Shown here: positions 1 to 10,372 of the stretch, piece by piece
Position numbering within the stretch: the stretch's first letter is position 1
How the letters are laid out: each line of letters begins with the position of its first letter
Source: Paenibacillus radicis (ex Xue et al. 2023)
GTDB taxonomy: Bacteria; Bacillota; Bacilli; Paenibacillales; NBRC-103111
DNA length: 64,000 nucleotides
Direction of reading: 5' to 3'
Assembly: GCF_024722015.1 (NCBI RefSeq)
Contig: NZ_JANQBD010000003.1
Location: forward strand, 62,001 to 126,000
Program-made: the position numbers and the translations under genes
Notes under the pieces: generated by a model
The model's database searches: none
Seen by the model: only the letters and a program-made list of their open reading frames with translations
What the model was told of the DNA's origin: nothing

Positions 1-3000
1 ACGATGAAGTTTCTTAAAAGCAATACGACGGGCAACAATTGGGATTTATCCAATTATGTCACAAGCGGAGCTCTCGAATTTGATTTAAAAGGCAAGAATC
101 CTGGTGAGACTATCAAATTTGCTTTGAATTCCGTTGATAATGGTTCAAATGCGGAATCGGCACGATGCGAGCTTACACTTACGGATCAATGGGTGCATTA
201 TGTCATTCCTTTAAGCAAATTTAATGCTTCTGCTATTCCTGCTGATACTACGTGTACTTCAGTTACTGGGGTGGGGAATCAAACCACCACTAAACAAGCC
301 AATTTCGATATTTCCAAGGTTAGACAAGTTGGCATATTCAGCGATACTGGAAGCGCAGAACAGCTGTGGATCAGCAATATGCAGTTTACCCCTACTTTTG
401 TTTCGGGTTATCAAGCATTGAATTTTGCTACACTGCCAGGGGTTGCTCCTGTGCTGCCGTCCGTCTTATCGGCGGTGTACAGCAATGGAACTCCGACAAC
501 ATTGAATGTAGCATGGGGCGCTATCACACCGTCGCAATATGATACAATAGGCAAATCCTTTACGGTTCAAGGTACTGTTAAGGGAATTCAGATTCAGCCT
601 AAAGCAACGATTACGGTTACGAACGGACAGCCGCATACATTTACAAACTTTGCTGCACTCGCGCCAGTCACAGCCAATGTGAACGTTGCGCCGAGCTTGC
701 CTGCTGTCATATCAGCGAGCTTCCTGGATCTTTCGAAGGAGGATGTTGCCGTAAATTGGAGTGCAGTCCTTCCTGCGCAGTACGCTTCGGCGCCAGCGAC
801 ATTTACAGTTGCGGGAACGACGGCCCCAACCCCTGCTCAAATCGCCAGCGGTGTGACGGCACAACCTGTTTCCATTACAGTCAATGTCATCCAACAAACG
901 CTCTCGGTGTTCAACGACAAAAGGGCGGGTTATGAGATTTTAAACAATTTAAATCCGACTCTTTTTGATACAACGGATACACCCAATGGGGCAACGCCTT
1001 CCTATAATTTGCAAAGAGCGGCGGCCGGCAGCAATTGGAACATGAAATTTTTGAAAAGCAATACCTTTGGGGACAACTGGAATCTTACCAGCTATGCTGC
1101 TAAAGGTGCGCTCGAATTTGATTTTAAAGGCAAGACAGTCGGTAAGACTTTAGTAATTGCTTTGAACGCAGTGGATAACGCAACTAATGCGGAATCGGGC
1201 CGATGCGAAATACCAATAACGGGCCAGTGGGAGCATTACACCATTCCATTAAGCAAACTAACGGCTTCCGATATTCCTGCTGATAATACATGCACGACTG
1301 TAGCTTCAATTGGCAGTCCAACTACAATAAAACAAACTAGCTTTGATATTTCAAAGGTTAGGCAAGTTGGGATTTTCGACTATAACAACGGTGCGGTAGA
1401 GCAGGTTCGGGTTAGTGATATGAAGTTTACACCAACCTATGTAATGAATTACAGCATAGCAAATGTTACTACGACGGAAGGCATCGCGCCAAGTCTGCCA
1501 GCTGCTGTGACTGCTGTACTCAGCGACGGAAGCACGCAGCAGTTGAATGTGACATGGAGCAGCATTGCTGAATCGCAATATGCGTCAGCCGGCATCATAT
1601 TCACGGTAAAGGGGACGGTGAAGGGAGTCCAGCTGCAGCCTTCAATTAAGGTAGTGGTGACCAACGGGCAGCCGCATACCTTCGCAGCATTTAGCACAAT
1701 TCCTGCAGTGTCAACAAGTGAGAAGACTGCTCCGGTGATGCCTGCGACTGTAATTGCAAATTTCCTCGACGGCTCGCAAGAGGAGATCAACGTCAGCTGG
1801 AGCGATATTGCTTCAAAGGAATATTACGAGGGGCCGAAGGGGTTCAAGGTAATCGGAATGGTAAACCCTAATGCGGTTCAAGAAGCCAGCGGTGTCCCCA
1901 AAGCAACTGTAGTAATTGACGTGGGTGTAGATGGTCCTGCCGATATCATTGTGTTTAAAGCTTCAGCCAGTATTGTGGCTAGCCCTTATGCCGGCAACGG
2001 ATTTTCGTTGAGAGAGGTTCCGTTTGATACAGCGGTTACTTACAACGGGCTAGGCTCCCACAATGTCAAGGTAACAGGAAGCAGCGGCTATTGGGGAGTA
2101 CAGTTTTTGAATGACCCTAACTGGGTGAAGAATTATCCTTCGTTTAGGCCTTACATGAATTACGGCAGCCTCGAATTTAATATTAAGGGTAAAAAAGGCG
2201 GAGAATCGTTCAAGCTTGGCTTATACGATGCTGACGACCAAGTATCCTCGGATGATATGCTGATCGAGGCAACTAATGAATGGACGCATGTGTCGATCCC
2301 ATTGAAATCATTTGTACTCCCGAAGAGTTTTAGCATGGAGAGAGTACAGCAAATCAAAATTTCGAACAATTCGGCCTCAGCTATGGAATTTTGGCTGAAC
2401 GATATGCACGTTACTTCGGACACGTTAATAAGCACTCCGGCTGTAAGCGAATCGACTGTGGCTTATGTGGATCCATCTCTGCCAACAGGCGTTAACGCCC
2501 TATTTCAAAGCCAAGCGACCCGATTCATGAAAATAAACTGGAACTTGATTTCCAGTGACTTTTATGAGGTAGGCAACATAGCGGTAAAAGGCAGCTTAGC
2601 GGATGGAGGGTACCCAGTCAAGGCAGACGTTAAGGTTAAGAAGGCAAATATGCCGCATCGTTTCAAAGGCTTCAGGGATGTAACATTGAAGACCTATGCG
2701 CGAACTGCGCCAGTATTGCCGTCCATTGTAACAGCGCTGTTCGAGGATGGAGTAGGTGAAGCAACTGCTGTTACAGCATGGGAGACCATTGCTCCAGTCA
2801 AATACGCTGACGGTGCGCTTGCGTTTCATGTGAATGGAACGACCGCACTTGGTACTGTAACAGCCACCATCATTGTACGTACGCCAATGAGCCTAATGCC
2901 GATCAACATTTACACTTTAGCAAGTGAAGCTCCTGTCATACCAAACACAGGAACCATTGTATACAGTGACGGGTCCACATCGGATCACAAGATCACATGG

Positions 3001-5238
3001 AATACGTTTCCGGCTTCAAACTACGAGTCAGAGGGAAGCTTCGAGTTTTCCGGTAAAATAGAAGGAATCGACTTGCCGATTAAAGCAACTGTATACGTCA
3101 TGTCATGGACATCACCGGATGCCGACCACGTGGGTCTCAGTATTTTCAGAGGCAAGGATATCAACAGTAGTTCCTATGCATGGGGACATTTCGTCATAGA
3201 AGACAAGAATGGCGTTGTAAGAAAAGAAGGTGAGGGGGCAACGCTGCCGTTCGACACCACAGTGACTTATAATGGATTGCCTTCTTATCTCATCAATGCT
3301 TACAGAGGCTTACCGTCACCGAAGTGGGCAGGCTGGGGAGCTACGATTCCATTCCTGGGTCATCAGGGGGCAGATGAAAAGGACACTAGATCTTATGATT
3401 TAAGCAATGCTCTGGAGCATGGCGTATTGAATTTCAATATAAAGGGGGATTCAGGAGGAGAGGAATTCAACATTGGCCTTTCCAGTACTGTAGACGGTAA
3501 AACGACGACCAATACCATTACGTTCAACAATTACCCCGACACGTTTTGGCATCCTGTATCCATACCGCTAAAAGACCTGATTAGTGACAAGCTGGATGTT
3601 AAGAACATCTCTGATTTTCAGATGGCTCAGTCAAGCAGAAACGGAACTACTCCGGTAAAGTTTTGGATAAGCGATATATGGATTTCCGATAATGCGAGAC
3701 ATGAATTATCAGGCTTTGAAGTAACGGAAGTTCCCATATACGTTGGTAAAAAACTGACTATGCCGACCAAAGTTACAGGTATTTATACGGACTCGTCTAG
3801 AGTTGAATTGAATGTAACGCAATGGGATCAACAGGATCTAGATTCAGAAGATGAACAAAAATACGTATTTGGAACTGTAGAAGGCATTGAAATGAGGCCT
3901 CAGGCACATTTGTACAGGTTTTATAACAATTCTGGAATAATTATACCAGCACCTGGCACTTTAGGCCTTCTTATCTCAGATGTGCCTGTAATTAGCTCTC
4001 GGCCTACAGTGCCGATCGCTCCCCCTGTGCTGCCTCCGCTAGATCAAATTTTGACCAATGGTACGCAAGGGATTTACAAGATTGAAGCAACCAGCAGTCC
4101 ACAGCTGCAGGGAGATTTATCCATCCTAAGCGTAGGCATGGATACCATTACTCAGGCATTGGCTCAAACCGGAATCATGGATGGCTGGAATAAGACGGTA
4201 GCCATATCGGTCCCTGAAGCTAAAGAAGCTCGCGGATACGGTGTTGAATTGCCAACGCAAGCTCTAACATCAGCCGAAAATGATAAAACAATTGAAATTA
4301 TCACTCCGGTAGGTTCCGTTTCCTTACCTGGCAATATGCTTGTTGCATCTATGCTCAACGGTGCAGAAACAGTGAGAATTACATTGAACCAAGTCGATAC
4401 AACGGCGTTAAGCGCAGAAGCAGCAGCTCTTATAGGAAATCGGCCGGTGTACGATGTCTCTCTTCGAGTTGGGGATAGCATCGTGCCTTGGAACAATCCG
4501 GACGCTCCTGTACGTATCTCGCTTAGCTATTCACCGACCTCAGCGGAGCTCGACCAGTTCGAGAACATGGTCATTGTACACATTGCCGATGACGGTGAGG
4601 TTGTTGGAGTGCCAAGCGGACGCTATGAGCGTACTGCCGGAAAAATCAGCTTTGTTACGACTCACTTCAGCAAGTATGCAGTATCTTTCGCACAAAAAAC
4701 CTTTGAAGATTTGAATGGTTATGGCTGGGCGCAAAAGCAAATTGAGCTGCTTGCCTCCAAGGGGGTAATTAATGGCGCCTCGGATACAACGTTCAGTCCC
4801 GAAGGTAAGCTGACCCGAGGCGCTTTTATCGCACTGCTGGCGCGTACATTGAGTTTGACGGCAAAAGCAGACTCCAGCTTTTCGGATGTGTCGGAATCGG
4901 CTTATTATGCACAGGCAGTAGGTGCAGCGAAGAAGCTGGGAATTACAACTGGGATTGGCGGCAATATGTTCGCGCCGGATGAGGAGATCAGCCGCCAGGA
5001 TATGATGGTCATTACGGCTAGGGCTATGCAAGTGGTTGGTCGCTTGACCATGGAAGGCGTCACGCTAGAGCCTAATTCCTACGATGATCAAGCAGACGTT
5101 AGAGAATACGCCCAAGCTAGTATTGCTGCGCTTAGCAGCGCAGGGCTGGTTCAGGGCAGCAACGGCAGATTGTATCCGAATGCGTCCATAACGAGAGCGG
5201 AAACGGCTGTATTGATGCATCGAATCTATACCAAATGA
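1..5238 (+). CDS. SLH-anchored multidomain surface protein with repeated CBM-like and Ig-like domains (5' partial)
   Basis: The frame is open from the first base, and the first ATG (position 4) lies inside a repeat that elsewhere continues upstream, so the true start is outside the window. About 1,745 residues are visible. Four beta-rich CBM-like modules lie near residues 1-135, 305-490, 650-815 and 1040-1235. Bacterial Ig-like domains (group-4 type, ending in V-T-N-G-Q-P-H-x-F) separate them. A spacer domain (about 1310-1560) precedes three C-terminal SLH repeats, recognisable by F-x-D-L/V, A-x-x-x-L-x-x-x-G-I/V, F-x-P and the TRGAF/TRAET-type ends. SLH domains bind secondary cell-wall polymer, so the protein should be surface-anchored. 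No catalytic domain is visible; one could lie upstream of the window. It leads a cluster of xyloglucan-type hydrolases, so a polysaccharide-binding role is inferred. It is followed after 71 bp by the GH5 gene. Confidence 0.85.
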   Translation, partial: TMKFLKSNTTGNNWDLSNYVTSGALEFDLKGKNPGETIKFALNSVDNGSNAESARCELTLTDQWVHYVIPLSKFNASAIPADTTCTSVTGVGNQTTTKQANFDISKVRQVGIFSDTGSAEQLWISNMQFTPTFVSGYQALNFATLPGVAPVLPSVLSAVYSNGTPTTLNVAWGAITPSQYDTIGKSFTVQGTVKGIQIQPKATITVTNGQPHTFTNFAALAPVTANVNVAPSLPAVISASFLDLSKEDVAVNWSAVLPAQYASAPATFTVAGTTAPTPAQIASGVTAQPVSITVNVIQQTLSVFNDKRAGYEILNNLNPTLFDTTDTPNGATPSYNLQRAAAGSNWNMKFLKSNTFGDNWNLTSYAAKGALEFDFKGKTVGKTLVIALNAVDNATNAESGRCEIPITGQWEHYTIPLSKLTASDIPADNTCTTVASIGSPTTIKQTSFDISKVRQVGIFDYNNGAVEQVRVSDMKFTPTYVMNYSIANVTTTEGIAPSLPAAVTAVLSDGSTQQLNVTWSSIAESQYASAGIIFTVKGTVKGVQLQPSIKVVVTNGQPHTFAAFSTIPAVSTSEKTAPVMPATVIANFLDGSQEEINVSWSDIASKEYYEGPKGFKVIGMVNPNAVQEASGVPKATVVIDVGVDGPADIIVFKASASIVASPYAGNGFSLREVPFDTAVTYNGLGSHNVKVTGSSGYWGVQFLNDPNWVKNYPSFRPYMNYGSLEFNIKGKKGGESFKLGLYDADDQVSSDDMLIEATNEWTHVSIPLKSFVLPKSFSMERVQQIKISNNSASAMEFWLNDMHVTSDTLISTPAVSESTVAYVDPSLPTGVNALFQSQATRFMKINWNLISSDFYEVGNIAVKGSLADGGYPVKADVKVKKANMPHRFKGFRDVTLKTYARTAPVLPSIVTALFEDGVGEATAVTAWETIAPVKYADGALAFHVNGTTALGTVTATIIVRTPMSLMPINIYTLASEAPVIPNTGTIVYSDGSTSDHKITWNTFPASNYESEGSFEFSGKIEGIDLPIKATVYVMSWTSPDADHVGLSIFRGKDINSSSYAWGHFVIEDKNGVVRKEGEGATLPFDTTVTYNGLPSYLINAYRGLPSPKWAGWGATIPFLGHQGADEKDTRSYDLSNALEHGVLNFNIKGDSGGEEFNIGLSSTVDGKTTTNTITFNNYPDTFWHPVSIPLKDLISDKLDVKNISDFQMAQSSRNGTTPVKFWISDIWISDNARHELSGFEVTEVPIYVGKKLTMPTKVTGIYTDSSRVELNVTQWDQQDLDSEDEQKYVFGTVEGIEMRPQAHLYRFYNNSGIIIPAPGTLGLLISDVPVISSRPTVPIAPPVLPPLDQILTNGTQGIYKIEATSSPQLQGDLSILSVGMDTITQALAQTGIMDGWNKTVAISVPEAKEARGYGVELPTQALTSAENDKTIEIITPVGSVSLPGNMLVASMLNGAETVRITLNQVDTTALSAEAAALIGNRPVYDVSLRVGDSIVPWNNPDAPVRISLSYSPTSAELDQFENMVIVHIADDGEVVGVPSGRYERTAGKISFVTTHFSKYAVSFAQKTFEDLNGYGWAQKQIELLASKGVINGASDTTFSPEGKLTRGAFIALLARTLSLTAKADSSFSDVSESAYYAQAVGAAKKLGITTGIGGNMFAPDEEISRQDMMVITARAMQVVGRLTMEGVTLEPNSYDDQADVREYAQASIAALSSAGLVQGSNGRLYPNASITRAETAVLMHRIYTK

Positions 5239-5255
5239 GATTCGTTTGCAATTGG

Positions 5256-5278
5256 ATGCGGCGGCTTACCCGCCGCAT
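5256..5278 (+). other. Intercistronic GC-rich hairpin
   Basis: A 9-bp perfect stem (ATGCGGCGG / CCGCCGCAT) with a 5-nt loop lies between the SLH protein stop and the GH5 ribosome site. No T-run follows, so it is not a classic terminator. It could be an attenuating or mRNA-stabilising element between the two genes. Confidence 0.5.
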
Positions 5279-5309
5279 TCTCATATTCAACCAAAGGAGG
5301 ACGACTGAA

Positions 5310-7409
5310 ATGAGGAAAATGGCCTTTAAGCCGCTTGCTTTGCTGGCTCTCTCGGGAATGATGCTTATGCCATTAAGCACTGCAGGCTATGCAGAAACCC
5401 CCGAGCCTTCTCCATACGTCAAAAATATCGATGTGAATTCGTTCAAGGCGATGAATCCGGCCAATGCAGTTCGCGATATGGCCCCCGGCTGGAATCTGGG
5501 CAATACGCTGGATGCAACCGGAGGGGAAGGCTCCTGGAACAACCCGCCGGTAGAAGAATCGACCTTTGACGATGTTGTGAAAATCGGGTTCAAAAGCGTG
5601 AGGATTCCGATTACGTGGGACGCTTATATCGGTTCCGGCCCCGACTATCCGATTGATCCCGCATGGCTAAATCGTGTGGAAACGGTTGTAGATTGGGCGC
5701 TCAAACGCGATCTGTACGTAATGATTAACGTCCATCATGACAACTATATGTGGGCTACACAAATGGCCGTAGATCCGACTACCGGCATGTTTACCGATAA
5801 TTTCAATAACAATATGGACAAATTGGAAAAGGTGTGGGCTCAAATCTCAAGCCGATTCAGATTCAAGAGTGAGAAGCTGATGTTCGAGGTGCTGAACGAA
5901 CCGGATAGAGGAGAATTTCAGGGAAATAATTTAACGCCGGATGATCCCGACAATCCGGGCAGAAGAAACCATCTGACCCCTGAAGAGCTGAATGTGATGA
6001 ACTTTAGGATGGTTAAAACCATGCGTAATTCCGGAGGATACAATAACAAGCGGCTTCTGGTCATCGGTGCCGAGGGAGACAACAGCGAAATGGCAGTCGA
6101 TCATCTGGTTATACCTCAGGACAGATACATAATTGCCACCTTCCACTATTACTCGCCGTGGGACTTTGTGAGCAATTGGTGGGGACGCACGACTTGGGGC
6201 ACGGATGATGACAAGAAGGAAATGGATAAAGCCTTCCGACCCGTATACGACAAATTTGTAAGAAATGGAGTTCCCGTCATAATGGGGGAGTTTGGAACTG
6301 TAGGTCAAGTGTATGAGCATTCGAAGCAATACTACTATGACTACATGATGCAGCTGTCTTACAAGTATGGCTTTGCGCCAATATACTGGGACAATGGAAA
6401 CGATAACTTGGACCGAAAAAGCCATACCTGGCGCTTTGAACAAGCGGTCAAAACCATAGTATCTGGAGCTAAAGGCATACGGAATTCGTTTATATTCCCT
6501 GGTGAGGCCTATTTCGCTGATGATAAGCCGTTAGAGGATTATACGGCCAAGCTAGAGCTAAATGGAAATACGGTCGAGGGAATTTATACCGGAACCAGCA
6601 ATCTAATTAGTGGAACGGATTATACATTTGATCAACAGAAGTCAGAGATCACGTTTAAGAAAAGCATGTTATCCCAGCTCATAAAGTCGAAGAAATTGGG
6701 AGTCAATGCGGAGCTTAAGTTCCATTTCTCGGGCGGAGTTGAGCAGACAATGCCTTTAATCCAGTATGCACAGCCATCCTTCTCGAAGACGGATGCGACA
6801 GCGATTGGCGCAGCGGAGGATGTAAAATTTCCGATCGAATTCAACGGTACAGCGCTGGCAACCGTAAAGGCAGTTACCTCTACGGGAGCTCCGGTTAAAG
6901 AGGAATGGGCCAAAGGGTATTTAAGATACAACGATGATTTTGCTACGGAAGGGAACGACCTTATCCTGAAGAGTGGATTTTTGGAAAACTTAAAGCCGGG
7001 CACAGAAACGAAAGTAACGTTTGAATTTTTCCCGAAGGGGGTTAACCAAGAGGTAACGCTGAAGATGGAGGAGGGTCCGAAGCATCCTCAATTTACGAGC
7101 AGCTTGGTTATCAAGCCGAAAGAGGTCTCAGTCGGGGAACCTGTGGAGATTATCGGCAAAATAAAGAGTGTGGACGGCGCATCGATTTCCAGCGCGGTAG
7201 TCAACATAGAAATTCATTTGAATGGTCAAAAAATAGATCAGAAGGTATTCGACGGACAAGTGATCGAAGAGAACGGCAGCTTATCGGTTAGGTATATTTA
7301 CACACCAACTGTCAGCGGTAAATATATTGTAAAGTTTGCTCTCTTCACAAAGAACTGGAAGGAAGGCATTTTCTGGAACGATAACGCGGGGAGCATTTTG
7401 GCCAAATAA
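5310..7409 (+). CDS. Secreted GH5 (probably GH5_4) endo-beta-glucanase/xyloglucanase
   Basis: The start at 5310 is preceded by AAAGGAGG; an in-frame TTG/ATG-poor extension back to 5235 lacks a ribosome site. The product has 699 residues. Residues 1-27 form a signal peptide (K/R-rich start, hydrophobic core, A-G-Y-A end). The catalytic domain (about 45-390) begins with the GH5_4-like GWNLGNTLDA. It shows the R-I-P-I-T-W strand, the acid/base Glu in V-L-N-E-P (near 196) and the nucleophile Glu in M-G-E-F-G (near 327). Two to three beta-sandwich modules follow. The first (about 395-485) resembles X2/CBM46-type modules seen after GH5_4 enzymes. GH5_4 enzymes cleave beta-1,4-glucans, often xyloglucan, and the neighbouring GH74 and GH31 genes support xyloglucan. 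Subfamily assignment rests on motif memory. Confidence 0.85.
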   Translation: MRKMAFKPLALLALSGMMLMPLSTAGYAETPEPSPYVKNIDVNSFKAMNPANAVRDMAPGWNLGNTLDATGGEGSWNNPPVEESTFDDVVKIGFKSVRIPITWDAYIGSGPDYPIDPAWLNRVETVVDWALKRDLYVMINVHHDNYMWATQMAVDPTTGMFTDNFNNNMDKLEKVWAQISSRFRFKSEKLMFEVLNEPDRGEFQGNNLTPDDPDNPGRRNHLTPEELNVMNFRMVKTMRNSGGYNNKRLLVIGAEGDNSEMAVDHLVIPQDRYIIATFHYYSPWDFVSNWWGRTTWGTDDDKKEMDKAFRPVYDKFVRNGVPVIMGEFGTVGQVYEHSKQYYYDYMMQLSYKYGFAPIYWDNGNDNLDRKSHTWRFEQAVKTIVSGAKGIRNSFIFPGEAYFADDKPLEDYTAKLELNGNTVEGIYTGTSNLISGTDYTFDQQKSEITFKKSMLSQLIKSKKLGVNAELKFHFSGGVEQTMPLIQYAQPSFSKTDATAIGAAEDVKFPIEFNGTALATVKAVTSTGAPVKEEWAKGYLRYNDDFATEGNDLILKSGFLENLKPGTETKVTFEFFPKGVNQEVTLKMEEGPKHPQFTSSLVIKPKEVSVGEPVEIIGKIKSVDGASISSAVVNIEIHLNGQKIDQKVFDGQVIEENGSLSVRYIYTPTVSGKYIVKFALFTKNWKEGIFWNDNAGSILAK

Positions 7410-7509
7410 GCAGCGTGGTTGTACAAATAGAGGAGTCATTAGCGTGGCTCCTTTGCTTTGTTATGCTTAAATCAGGCCTGCCAAACATTAGACATGAGGT
7501 GAAATAAAT

Positions 7510-10332
7510 ATGGAAAACAAAAAGCTATATCCTTTCCAAAATGCTGATTTGCCGCTGAATGAGCGAGTTGAAGATCTGGTTTCACGGTTGACGCTGGAAG
7601 AGAAGATTCAATTAATGTGTCAATATCAAGCAGATATACCACGGCTCGGCATTAATAAATACAAGCACGGCACCGAGGGAGCGCATGGTGTGGCTTGGCT
7701 CGGGGAGGCAACCGTGTTTCCTCAGAATATCGGACTTTCCTGCACATGGAATCCGGACTTGATGCATAAGATCGGTGCCGCTATTGGGGACGAGGCGAGG
7801 GTTTATTATCAGAAGGACCCTGCTCTGAACGGCCTTACGATATGGGCCCCAACCGTAGATATGGAGAGGGATCCCCGGTGGGGACGCACGGAGGAAGCTT
7901 ATGGGGAAGACCCCTATTTGACCGGAAGGCTTTCGACGGAGCTGGTTAAGGGTATGCAGGGGGACGATTCTTTTTATTTGAAAACGGCCGCTACCTTAAA
8001 GCACTTTCTCGGTAATAACAACGAAATACATCGTGGGGAATGCTCTGCCAGCATCGATCCGCGCAATATGCGAGAGTATTATTTAAAAGCGTTCGAGCCA
8101 GCGTTTCGCGAAGGAGGCGCTCAGTCGATGATGAGCGCGTACAATTCCGTAAACGGGACACCCTGCAATCTGAATCTCGATATGAATCGGATTGTCAAGG
8201 GAGAGTGGGGGATGGATGGATTTGTCGTCAGTGATGCCGGAGATGTACTGGGTACAGTCGATGATCACCGTTATTTAGCTTCGTATGCCGAAGCTGTTGC
8301 AAGGTCTGTTAAGAGTGGAATAGACAGTATAACGGATGATCAGGATATTTCTCTCCGGGCTTTGCGCGATGCAATCGAGCAAGGCATGCTTGCGCAAAGC
8401 GATTTGGATCGAGCACTTAAAAACACGTTCAGGGTCCGGATTCGGCTCGGCGAGTTCGATGCTGAGCGCAATCCTTACGCCTCTGTGCCGGAGTCAAGAC
8501 TTTGTTCGGCTGAACATGCAGAGATATCGCTTCAGGCAGCGCGCGAGTCGATTGTGCTGCTCAAAAATGATGGAGCATTGCCTCTGCAAAAAGAGAAGCT
8601 GGGCAAAATAAGCGTGCTTGGACCGCTGGCTTCCGTAGCTTATACCGATTGGTACAGCGGTACGCCTGCCTATCGAATCACTCCGCTTCAAGGAATTGGG
8701 CAAAAGCTGGACAGCTGCGAAGTTAGCTATCACGATGGGGCTGACCGGATTCGGCTTCGCTCAGCAGCTACAGGGCTTTATGTAGGAATTGATAAGGCAA
8801 ACAATGGGTTGCTGCATGCTACAGGAACTGATGCTTCTGTGGCGGAAACATTCGTCCGTATGGATTGGGGCTGGGGCAGCACGACCTTGAAGGCACTGAG
8901 CAATGATAGGTTTGTTACTGAGTCAGACCTTACATTGTCGGCATCTGCCTTGGAAACCCGCGGCTGGTTCGTTAAAGAAGCCTTTGGCATGGAAAATGGG
9001 GCCGATGGTATGGTGTCGATTAAGTCTTGGGATGGCAGGCTTGTTGGCATTGATACAGAAGCTAAGCTTATGGTGTGCAGCGATGAAGCAAACGAAGCTA
9101 GACACCAATTCGTGGTTGAGGTCGTAGAGGATGGCATTGAACAGGCGGTAGCAGCGGCAGCCTCGTCAGATACGGCGATTGTTTTCGTAGGAAATTGTCC
9201 GTTTATTAACGGCAAGGAGTGTGTGGATCGTCAGGATATCGTGCTCCCACCCGATCAGGAAAAACTCATTCGTGAGGTTGCCAAGGCGAATTCCAACATC
9301 ATTGTTGTTATTATCGGGAGTTATCCGTATGCGCTGGAGTGGGCCAGTGAGCACGTGCCAGGGATTATTTATTCCTCCCATGCAGGTCAGGAGCTGGGAA
9401 ACGCAATGGCCGATGTTATATTCGGCGAGTATAACCCTGCAGGGCGATTAAGTATGACGTGGTATCGTTCGGCAGATCAGCTTCCGGATTTGATGGATTA
9501 TGACATTATTAAAGGAAACCGGACTTACCAATATTTTGAAGATGAAGTGCAGTATCCGTTCGGGCATGGGTTAAGCTATACAAGCTTCAGCTATAGCGAT
9601 TTACGAATAAATAGGGAGCGAATCGATACAGCGGGGAAGCTGACGGTCTCCATTCAAATCAAGAACACTGGACGTACAGCCGGAGATGAAGTAGTTCAGC
9701 TGTACGTCCGCTCCAATCGATCAAGGGTCAAGCGGCCGATTAAAACATTAAAAGGGTTCACACGTATCCACCTGAAGCCTGATCAGAGTAAAATTGTGAG
9801 CTTTGAGCTGCCTGCTGCTGAGCTGGCGTTCTGGGACGTTACTCGCGAAAAGTACTGTGTCGAAGATGGGTTATATACTATCATGATAGGAAGCACCTCC
9901 ACGAGGATCGAGGACCAGGTGATTGTGAAGGTGGATGGTGAAGTTGTCCCTCCCAGGAAGCTCAATCAACAGCCTGTTTCGGCAATTCTATATGATGATT
10001 ACGATAACGTGGTAATAGACGAATGTACGGAAGGCGGCAACTGTATTCATAATGGTGATGGAGATGGCTGGATCGCCTTTTATGATGTGGAATTTGGAAA
10101 TGAAGCGTCGAGAATTGAAGCGCGGCTAGCTAATGCAGGGAAGAAAGCCAGCATCGAGCTTCGTCTTGGCTCCAAGGATGGGCAGCTTGTGGGAACCTGC
10201 GTGGTGCCTTCAACCGGTGGAGCTCAGGCTTGGACGACGGTAACTGCGAGTACAGCCGCTTTTACCGGCAGGCATGATGTTTACTTGGTAATGAAGGGTG
10301 CAATGCAATTAAAATCGATCCGGATTGATTGA
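7510..10332 (+). CDS. GH3 exo-beta-glycosidase with beta-trefoil-like insertion and C-terminal CBM6-like domain
   Basis: A 940-residue GH3 enzyme (beta-glucosidase or beta-xylosidase). The N-terminal barrel carries D-P-R-W-G-R, K-H-F-x-G-N-N and the nucleophile motif F-V-V-S-D-A-G-D (Asp near 242). The second GH3 domain is interrupted at about 412-540 by a segment resembling a fascin-like beta-trefoil (R-L-R-S-A-A-T-G-L-Y-V-G, then N-D-R-F-V and D-G-R-L-V-G), where many GH3 proteins carry PA14. A fibronectin-III-like domain (about 694-800) and a CBM6-like module (about 823-940) follow. No signal peptide is visible, so it probably acts inside the cell on imported oligosaccharides. The ribosome site is GAGGTG before 7510. 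GH74 follows after 40 bp, suggesting cotranscription. Substrate specificity is not readable. Confidence 0.85.
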   Translation: MENKKLYPFQNADLPLNERVEDLVSRLTLEEKIQLMCQYQADIPRLGINKYKHGTEGAHGVAWLGEATVFPQNIGLSCTWNPDLMHKIGAAIGDEARVYYQKDPALNGLTIWAPTVDMERDPRWGRTEEAYGEDPYLTGRLSTELVKGMQGDDSFYLKTAATLKHFLGNNNEIHRGECSASIDPRNMREYYLKAFEPAFREGGAQSMMSAYNSVNGTPCNLNLDMNRIVKGEWGMDGFVVSDAGDVLGTVDDHRYLASYAEAVARSVKSGIDSITDDQDISLRALRDAIEQGMLAQSDLDRALKNTFRVRIRLGEFDAERNPYASVPESRLCSAEHAEISLQAARESIVLLKNDGALPLQKEKLGKISVLGPLASVAYTDWYSGTPAYRITPLQGIGQKLDSCEVSYHDGADRIRLRSAATGLYVGIDKANNGLLHATGTDASVAETFVRMDWGWGSTTLKALSNDRFVTESDLTLSASALETRGWFVKEAFGMENGADGMVSIKSWDGRLVGIDTEAKLMVCSDEANEARHQFVVEVVEDGIEQAVAAAASSDTAIVFVGNCPFINGKECVDRQDIVLPPDQEKLIREVAKANSNIIVVIIGSYPYALEWASEHVPGIIYSSHAGQELGNAMADVIFGEYNPAGRLSMTWYRSADQLPDLMDYDIIKGNRTYQYFEDEVQYPFGHGLSYTSFSYSDLRINRERIDTAGKLTVSIQIKNTGRTAGDEVVQLYVRSNRSRVKRPIKTLKGFTRIHLKPDQSKIVSFELPAAELAFWDVTREKYCVEDGLYTIMIGSTSTRIEDQVIVKVDGEVVPPRKLNQQPVSAILYDDYDNVVIDECTEGGNCIHNGDGDGWIAFYDVEFGNEASRIEARLANAGKKASIELRLGSKDGQLVGTCVVPSTGGAQAWTTVTASTAAFTGRHDVYLVMKGAMQLKSIRID

Positions 10333-10372
10333 ACCAATCTGTGCGGATATTGAAAATACGGGAGGGAAACCT

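Noticed and set aside
4540..5031. 163-codon minus-strand frame with many Cys
   Set aside because: Antisense to the SLH region; Cys-rich composition is typical of shadow translation.
5931..6443. 170-codon minus-strand frame
   Set aside because: Antisense shadow of the GH5 catalytic domain without a start signal.
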